Assembly (NCBI GenBank): GCA_949317995.1
Contig: OX439038.1
Coordinates: 32,944,613-33,008,612, forward strand
Source of the DNA: Acholoe squamosa
Taxonomy: Eukaryota > Annelida > Polychaeta > Phyllodocida > Polynoidae
Direction: 5' to 3'
Length of the DNA stretch: 64,000 nucleotides
How positions within the stretch are numbered: position 1 is the first letter of the stretch; each line of letters begins with the position of its first letter. The translations under genes and the position numbers were made by a program. Under the pieces are notes generated by a model. The model worked only from the letters and a program-made list of their open reading frames with translations, had not been told where the DNA came from and did no database searches. This document shows, piece after piece, positions 58,469 to 64,000 of this stretch.

Positions 58469-58504
58469 AAAAACCGCCAAACACAATGGATACACCATTC
58501 CTCA

Positions 58505-59413
58505 CTACAACATCACATCCAGAGCTAGTAGGTCTTGCTTAGAATCATGTAAATAATTATATACCACATTAGATTTCCAATTTGCTCTCTTTTTAATATC
58601 ATCGACATTTAACCCAGAGTTCTTTAGAAGTGTTGCTCCACCATGTCGGAGTGAATGAGTTGAAACTCTGTAGGGAATATCACATTTTATAGCAATAGCT
58701 TTCAACCTGGTATTAACATAGTTATAAGTTAAAGGTTTGTTTCCTATAGTGAACAATAGTCTACTATTAGATGTCTTACAAATTTCCAAGTATCTAGCTG
58801 GACAAAGACCAGAATAATCATTTCTTTTCAAATATACCACGTAAGGTTTCCTACCATATTGGTCAGTTTTAGAGGATCTAACATCAATGCGAATGCAGTC
58901 AATAGATAAGGAAACACTTTTAGATTTAAAGTTATGAGGGGAATCGACTACATGACCCACCCTGAACACACCTCGGTAACACAATAAGATAGCTGACCAG
59001 AAGACCACATCCTCATATACAGACAAATTCAATTTCGATTTGATCTTCAACATATCACTGGGAGTTAATGGATTTGTTTTAATAGAAGAACCTCTATAAT
59101 TACGTTCAATACCATCCAGTGTCTTTTTAACAATGAAACTACTACTATAATCAGAATAACCTTTTAATTTCTGATAATACCATACTGCGGATAAATAATT
59201 TCTAACCGATATAGGTTTCATTTTATCTGATAAATATACACTATACAACGAGGCTTGAGAAGGAGAACAAGGTAGGGGAATAAAGTTAAATTTTTTACAA
59301 AATTTTTTGTACCTGCCGAACTGATGTTTGCGAACCTTACGTGTGGACTCAGCCACGCCCCTGTACAAAACCCTTCTCCTTCTCCGCTCTAGCTCCCTCA
59401 GATCTGGAAGCAT
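58505..59413 (-). CDS. Element B tyrosine recombinase
   Basis: An intact 302-residue protein, the usual size for recombinases of this group. The N-terminal part has basic residues (ERRRRRVLYRG) and a SAM-like domain (YKKFCKKF, PCSPSQASLYSVYLSDKM). The catalytic domain shows box I Arg151 (CYRGVFRVGHV), a probable hairpin Lys182 (RSSKTDQ), His253 and Arg256 (THSLRHGGAT), Trp279 in the second-histidine position, and the nucleophile Tyr287 (NYLHD). It would cut and rejoin circular element DNA and genomic target through a 3'-phosphotyrosine link. The ATG at 59413 lies 65 nt inside the end of pol, in the +1 frame, so translation probably uses termination-reinitiation, leaky scanning or a separate mRNA. 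Confidence 0.92.
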   Translation of the reverse strand: MLPDLRELERRRRRVLYRGVAESTRKVRKHQFGRYKKFCKKFNFIPLPCSPSQASLYSVYLSDKMKPISVRNYLSAVWYYQKLKGYSDYSSSFIVKKTLDGIERNYRGSSIKTNPLTPSDMLKIKSKLNLSVYEDVVFWSAILLCYRGVFRVGHVVDSPHNFKSKSVSLSIDCIRIDVRSSKTDQYGRKPYVVYLKRNDYSGLCPARYLEICKTSNSRLLFTIGNKPLTYNYVNTRLKAIAIKCDIPYRVSTHSLRHGGATLLKNSGLNVDDIKKRANWKSNVVYNYLHDSKQDLLALDVML

Positions 59414-61268
59414 AGCAACACATGTTATAACTAGTTAAAACATTTTTACATTTCAGAGGAACACCTTTGTAATTTAGTCTAGACAAATGGTCTGCTAAAA
59501 CATTTTCCTCAGATTTAATATATGTTGAATATATTTCAATATTATGTATAAAACATAACCAAAAAATTTCTCTCAACCAGGACATACACAATTTATTCCT
59601 GGATCTACCAGTGTTCAACATGGCCAAGACTTGCATGTTGTCCGTTATACAATGAACTCTAGTGTTGGAAAACTTCTTCACCCAGCGTTTAAGACCTACC
59701 ATTACTGGGTAAAGCTCGTACACATTAATATTTCTGTGGTGAATTTTCAGATTATCAAGTTTTGGGGCATGAACAAAATGACCCACACAGTCCAACATAG
59801 GGTTAGAATCGTCCCAAGTACCATACAAATAATCCTTATCAAACCAGGCTCCAAAGCCCTGTATAGAGGAATCGGAATACATAGGAGTACATTCATTATC
59901 ATTTAGGATGATATTTCTACAATTGAAAATTCTACAAAAATCCCTCCACCACAGTAGGTCATTTTGAGTTTCCTCATTAAGTTTAATAACACCCCTACTC
60001 CTGGCTCTAGCGCAGAGATCGAACAATCTCCTGCTGAAAGTTCTTCCACCCCGTACTACTTGGGAGCAGAATGACATCAAACCACCAATTTTCTGCAACG
60101 TCTTCTTAGATACGAATTTTTTACCCAAACACTCGTCTATAGCCGAGCTCATTTTATCTAGCTTCTTCTGTGGAAGCGACAACTCCATGGCCGTAGAGTC
60201 AATGGTTATACCCAAAAAAGTACACACCTGGTTGGGCTCAGTCACCTTCTCTTTCGACACAACAAAACCTAGATATTCCATACACTCGATTAGGGTGTTC
60301 CTCTTACGTAAACAATCCTCCTCAGTTTTAGCTATGATAATAAAATCATCTAGGTAGTTTACTATCCTATCTACACCATAAAATTTTGCAATAATAGTCA
60401 AAAAATCAGATATTCTACTAAATATATATGGAGCACACTTTAGACCAAATGTCAACCGATTACTCTCAAAAAACTCATCTCCATTGCCAAAATTCCACCT
60501 GAAGCCTTGATAGCCTACATGTGGGCCATAAACGTTAATACTTCTATATGCAGACTTCAAGTCCACCACACACATAAAATCATTTCTATCAAGTTGGCAA
60601 GTAACAGTGTTAATAGAGTTATACGAGAAGCTCCTGGACGTTGTGTTCATAAAGTTATTAATAGAGATATCCGCTGGCATACTGCAATCAGTGATGGGAC
60701 GAAGCTTACCATTAGATTTTTCCACACCCCCTAGGGAGTGAATACATTTAGGTTTACACTCAGTTTTAGTAACCAGGCCTTGGTTCAACTCCTCCACAAT
60801 AATGCTACACATCTCGTCATAAAATCTATCCTCTAAAATAGACTTATAATTTTTACAATCATATGTTGTATCACACCCCGGGTCAATAATTTTGAAACCC
60901 TCGGTAAAACCACACCATAGAAAATCAGATTCAATCTGATTGATATTAATAAGGTCGGACTGTCTAAGAAAACTAGCAAGTCGACATGGGAGTATTTGAG
61001 CCTTTCTACCATAAATGAAATGCTCACACCTACATACACCGTTAACACAACTATCATAGACCTTGATGCTGGGTCTATTTAAACATTCCACCGTGAACAG
61101 TGGTTCAACCTCACCCTGTACTGGGCAACTATAAGAATTAAATAAATTCTTTGACAATTCACAGGAGTCATACATATTTACACTATCATTATTGACATTT
61201 TCACCCGGAATGATAAAAACGGGAGGCTCAGGAAGGTCTACCGTACATACTACACTAGAATCAGGCAT
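59349..61268 (-). CDS. pol: Element B Pol: reverse transcriptase-RNase H
   Basis: 639 residues from the first ATG (61268), but the frame is open back to the gag stop, 45 nt earlier. The N-terminal third has a conserved Cys-rich stretch (YDSCVNGVCRCEHF) of unknown role. The reverse transcriptase has KLRPITDCSMP, motif A VVDLKSAYRSI (Asp236), the GLKCAPYIFSR motif and YLDD (305-308). The thumb/connection includes GGLMSFCSQV. The RNase H acidic residues are Asp466 (YSDSS), Glu518 (VYELYP), Asp543 (CITDN) and Asp593 (LADHLSRL). The protein would copy the element RNA into DNA and remove the template. No protease, integrase or methyltransferase is present, as in the Ngaro group. It is intact, unlike its homologue in element A. 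Confidence 0.93.
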   Translation of the reverse strand: MPDSSVVCTVDLPEPPVFIIPGENVNNDSVNMYDSCELSKNLFNSYSCPVQGEVEPLFTVECLNRPSIKVYDSCVNGVCRCEHFIYGRKAQILPCRLASFLRQSDLININQIESDFLWCGFTEGFKIIDPGCDTTYDCKNYKSILEDRFYDEMCSIIVEELNQGLVTKTECKPKCIHSLGGVEKSNGKLRPITDCSMPADISINNFMNTTSRSFSYNSINTVTCQLDRNDFMCVVDLKSAYRSINVYGPHVGYQGFRWNFGNGDEFFESNRLTFGLKCAPYIFSRISDFLTIIAKFYGVDRIVNYLDDFIIIAKTEEDCLRKRNTLIECMEYLGFVVSKEKVTEPNQVCTFLGITIDSTAMELSLPQKKLDKMSSAIDECLGKKFVSKKTLQKIGGLMSFCSQVVRGGRTFSRRLFDLCARARSRGVIKLNEETQNDLLWWRDFCRIFNCRNIILNDNECTPMYSDSSIQGFGAWFDKDYLYGTWDDSNPMLDCVGHFVHAPKLDNLKIHHRNINVYELYPVMVGLKRWVKKFSNTRVHCITDNMQVLAMLNTGRSRNKLCMSWLREIFWLCFIHNIEIYSTYIKSEENVLADHLSRLNYKGVPLKCKNVLTSYNMCCYASRSEGARAEKEKGFVQGRG

Positions 61269-61316
61269 CAAACTATCAGAACCCAATGTAGGACCTTGCC
61301 CAAGTGAATTTTCCTA
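61233..61316 (-). promoter_or_regulatory. Putative UAG readthrough signal (element B)
   Basis: The minus-strand UAG (61316-61314) is followed by 15 sense codons in frame before ATG 61268. Counting from the base after UAG, AAGGTC (17-22) pairs with GACCTT (76-81), and the adjoining CTACATTGGG (23-32) pairs with TCTAGTGTAG (55-64), three pairs being G-U. An 11-nt bulge (65-75) separates the two 3' strands, as in element A (TA-GT--GGTA shared). The helix junction falls at the same distance from the stop in both elements. Confidence 0.55.
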
Positions 61317-62342
61317 GTCTTTCTTGTTCCTTTGACATTTGTCTTTACCATGGTTTGACATACCACAAATCTCACAAATATGACGATACCTGCACGGGTC
61401 CTCCCTGCAACCCTCGGCCCTGTTGAAAGCATAACAGGTTCGGTTGGATTGTTTTGATTTGAAAGACTTAGGCTTAGACCCACCCGCCTTCTGCGCTTGC
61501 ACCGTTCCGTCATATGACAGGTGCCTCAGAATATCCTCACTTTTAACATCGCCAAACGATCCAACACCCTCAAAATTAGCCCTATTCTTGACCGCTGAGT
61601 CGTATGCTACGAGAGCCTTTAACGTGTATATTTTAGTAGAGGATTTTTCTACCAGAACTTCAATATGCTTAACCACATCGAACACATCTTCACCCTCCTC
61701 TAGCAACTGCTTAACCATTCTAACGTTAACGATCAGAAGTTTCTCGATACTGTCCATTTTTTCACCTTTCTTCAAGAAATTTTTCTGTTCAAACGTACCT
61801 CTAGACTTTGTAGCATGTCGACGGTTACTCCTTGAGGCATTAGATCCAATAGAACCCGATGAATCCGTGGAAACACTACGGTACGAAGACGATCTACTCG
61901 AAGATCCAAGATGGCGACGACCTGCCCTGTCGCCGTGGAGACCCCGGTAGTCAGGCGAGCGCTGCCGGCCACGCCCTCGTTGCTTGGTTACCATGTTGAC
62001 TGTGGAATGTTTATAAACACCACCACGTGCACGACCCGTCTCAGCCTCGCCAGTCGCTGTTGAAGTACTTGCTCGATTAACCGCCTGGTTCTCCAATAAG
62101 GACCGGATATCTTCGAGCTGCTGCTCCATACGAGTAGTACGTTCCTCCAGCTCCCCGATATACGTCTGGTCAACAGGCAAATCCAATGAAACCCCAGTAG
62201 CAGTTGGGGAAGATGATCCATGACCACCCCCATTGGAATCTACACTGCTCGAAATCCTAGAGTTGGCATGTTTCCTCAGTTTTTTAGGCGATTTCTTGGT
62301 CTTAGGCCTTTGTGTGCCGCTAGTTGTTCCTTTCCTACCCAT
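61314..62342 (-). CDS. gag: Element B Gag-like protein
   Basis: A 342-residue intact protein starting MGRKGTTSG, 47 nt after the end of the A1 repeat. Residues 1-60 are basic and Ser/Lys-rich. A coiled-coil-like stretch with ELEERTTRMEQQLEDIRSLL follows, a likely oligomerisation helix. A Ser/Arg-rich region leads to the conserved KGEKMDSIEKLLIVN and ILRHLSYDGTVQAQ segments shared with element A. The C terminus has Cx8Cx4Cx3H (303-321) and a Cx2Cx4Hx4C knuckle (323-336). The role is RNA binding and particle assembly. It ends in UAG with pol in the same frame directly beyond. Confidence 0.88.
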   Translation of the reverse strand: MGRKGTTSGTQRPKTKKSPKKLRKHANSRISSSVDSNGGGHGSSSPTATGVSLDLPVDQTYIGELEERTTRMEQQLEDIRSLLENQAVNRASTSTATGEAETGRARGGVYKHSTVNMVTKQRGRGRQRSPDYRGLHGDRAGRRHLGSSSRSSSYRSVSTDSSGSIGSNASRSNRRHATKSRGTFEQKNFLKKGEKMDSIEKLLIVNVRMVKQLLEEGEDVFDVVKHIEVLVEKSSTKIYTLKALVAYDSAVKNRANFEGVGSFGDVKSEDILRHLSYDGTVQAQKAGGSKPKSFKSKQSNRTCYAFNRAEGCREDPCRYRHICEICGMSNHGKDKCQRNKKD

Positions 62343-62388
62343 AATGATAGGTTAAACACCGTATTAACTTGGAAAAACGGACAAAACC

Positions 62389-62595
62389 GTTAAAATTTCC
62401 GGCACCACCCAGCGTGGTGTGTGCCGCTATGAGAAAACTCGCCAACTGACGGTTAATTTGGATCCCGCAGTTTATATAGGTGCTGGATGTTTACGGTGAC
62501 GTCACACATACCAATGCGCGCCCCTGGAGGAAAAGTAGGTCCAGCCACTGCACATATTAATTATAAATATATACACGGGTGTATATAGTCCCATA
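62389..62595 (-). repeat. Element B terminal repeat A1 (5' end)
   Basis: A 207-bp copy of A2. It holds the palindrome (62570-62585), a minus-strand TATA box (62472-62478) and the leader hairpin core CACCACGCTGGGTG with outer stem GGCAC/GTGCC and one bulged A. Outside it lies (TA)n at 62593-62609. Confidence 0.9.
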
Positions 62596-62609
62596 TATAT
62601 ATATATATA

Positions 62610-63540
62610 GTCATTACCGAATGTTCTCTATTCTGTAAACAGGAAATCATCGCCAGGTAAAAACTAAGAACCCTGGTCTGGATTTTTTTTATTAAATCCC
62701 CTTTCTTTTGAATCGGCTTTAAGAGCATGTCTTTGTCCTATCCTAATGACATTATCTGTTGTATTCTAACACCCAGACGTATCATTGTAAAGTTGGTATT
62801 TCCTATTTCTCTTTTTCTGTTTTCTGGGTACATAAAAAGAGATGTCCTGTGGTGCAGCCGTCTCTCTGTCCATTCAACATTCCCTACCCAAGTCAGAACC
62901 AGACACTTGGACTTGGGCTTTCAGTGAAAAAAAAAGTGATGTCCTTTTTTTGTTAGTGAAATAGATGGTTTTAAATGACAGACAAAAAAGTATGCTCCCC
63001 ACATTCCATTCAATATAAAACATCCAAGACGGATGCAGGAATCATCTGTGAAATGAAAACAATTATTATGTTTGTGAAAATGGCTAAATTGTACTTGTGT
63101 AGGTACATTGGGATATAGTCACTCGTAGATATAGTTATACCAAGACAAAAATCAGTTAGATGATAGGCATTTGTATTTGACATGCAGATGACAAGACTCC
63201 CCTCGACGCCCCAGTCTTAAAGAAGGGGTGGAGGAATGTCTCTTCTCCCTCCCAAAACTTGAAAATCAAATAAATACAAAGACCTTATCACAAAACCCGG
63301 GCACAAAATGCACACGTTAAAAAATCGTGGGATATGTGTCTCAAAACAGATGGGAAATGTCAGCAAATACTACCTCTCTATGAATACCTTATACTGGCAT
63401 TTGTCTATGCATCAGTGTGCTCTGGCCTAGCCCCCCTACCCCCTCTCTCTACCTGATCATCAGTGATAGTGCTTCATGTGTAGGAGCGGCCTCAATGAGC
63501 TACACATGGTGAGCTGCTCGTCTCCACCACAGCTCCAGCA
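62610..63540. other. Non-coding stretch, nothing recognised
   Basis: AT-rich DNA with no coding frame of interest, no repeat boundary and no splice-bounded exon. Confidence 0.4.
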
Positions 63541-63554
63541 CCAGCACAGTAGGT

Positions 63555-63680
63555 TGGTCCTTACCGAGTCCGCTGGACTAATTAGTGGTCATAGCTTCAT
63601 TTTCCCTTTAATTATTTTTACCTGGGGCTACTCTAATTAGCATTAGACAATTAATTAATGTTCCGTCAGTGCCAACAAAC
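63555..63680. promoter_or_regulatory. Possible enhancer: homeodomain-type site cluster
   Basis: Within 90 bp there are CTAATTAG twice (63578-63585 and 63633-63640), TTTAATTATT near 63607 and ATTAATTAAT near 63651. The surrounding sequence is mixed in composition and looks constrained rather than repetitive. TAATTA is the standard core of many homeodomain proteins. AT-rich chance occurrence remains possible. Confidence 0.3.
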
Positions 63681-63689
63681 AATAACAAC

Positions 63690-64000
63690 TCAGCTTCCCT
63701 CCCCCGAAGCTCACAAGACCAAGCTTCGATCACCAGCAGGGCTTCATGACTTAGCAGTCCATCCCAGGAAAGAGAAATTAGGAAAAAAAATGTGAGCAAA
63801 GGAAGAGAGAAAACAGTGTGCAGGGATTAAATGGGTTTGATCGATTGAAGAACAAGGAGGCGTGTATTTGATGGATTAAGGAAATGATTGTTTTGAGTAA
63901 AGCACGGCATAGCCGTGGTGATTTATTTTGTCATGGTTAATGGTTATATGTTTCTTCATGCATAAGTGCTGGCTGTGTATGACATTATTTTGGTTGTCAT
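63690..64000. other. Non-coding end of window
   Basis: No feature could be supported here. Confidence 0.4.

Larger units (their letters stand above)
57874..62595 (-). mobile_element. Element B: Ngaro-like tyrosine-recombinase retrotransposon, open frames intact
   Basis: Read on the minus strand the order is A1 (62595-62389), gag, pol, recombinase, B1 (58468-58332), A2 (58334-58128), B2 (58010-57874). The two A copies look identical over 207 bp and the B copies over 137 bp, indicating a very recent insertion. All three genes are uninterrupted, so it may be competent. The repeats differ in sequence from element A, and the proteins are clearly homologous but diverged, so this is a separate subfamily. 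It is flanked by (TA)n on both sides. Confidence 0.92.

Noticed and set aside
52991-62595. Reading the two retrotransposons as DIRS or as LTR elements
   Set aside because: No methyltransferase and no inverted terminal repeats as in DIRS proper, and no integrase, protease or plain LTR pair. Split direct repeats with a tyrosine recombinase fit the Ngaro group.

Overview
This is an animal genomic window, almost all non-coding and rich in repeats. The signs are GT-AG bounded candidate exons, TATA-type promoters, many short inverted-repeat (MITE-like) elements, several minisatellites and two tyrosine-recombinase retrotransposons. There are no bacterial operons, rRNA genes or CRISPR arrays. A marine invertebrate is likely, perhaps a lophotrochozoan or another non-vertebrate, but the species cannot be named from sequence alone.

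Layout. 1-10 kb: a 17-bp minisatellite, a TTAA-flanked MITE, a 1.7 kb foldback-like element built from short palindromes, and a ~95-bp tandem array. 10-18 kb: GC-rich DNA with candidate minus-strand exons (10269-10397, 17877-17934), a second foldback-like element (14769-15845) with a TA-flanked MITE inside it, and a 36-bp minisatellite (15997-17370). 18-28 kb: CpG-rich or conserved-looking segments, and a ~43-bp array broken up by three different inserted elements. 28-31 kb: a 2.7 kb unit bounded by long inverted repeats. 31-45 kb: sparse DNA with candidate exons (36171-36279, 40867-40966, 44147-44261), palindromes and a 44/45-bp array. 45-52 kb: an AT-rich ~42-bp array and more MITEs.

52.99-62.60 kb holds the main coding content: two Ngaro-like retrotransposons of different subfamilies lying tail to tail, each bounded by (TA)n. 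Element A (+, 52991-57859) is damaged, with a frameshift in the reverse transcriptase and a nonsense codon in the recombinase. Element B (-, 57874-62595) has all three frames open. Each has gag (CCCH and CCHC zinc motifs), pol (reverse transcriptase plus RNase H), a tyrosine recombinase overlapping the pol end, and split direct repeats in the order A1-genes-B1-A2-B2. The expected cycle for this group is transcription from the A1 TATA box, packaging by Gag, reverse transcription, circle formation, and insertion by the recombinase rather than by an integrase.

The strongest new observation is that in both elements gag and pol are in the same frame and separated by a single UAG. Downstream lies a predicted RNA stem with the same geometry in both: helix junction 22 nt after the stop, and an 11-nt bulge on the 3' side. 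Several base pairs have changed on both sides between the two subfamilies. This points to a conserved stop-codon readthrough signal for making Gag-Pol.
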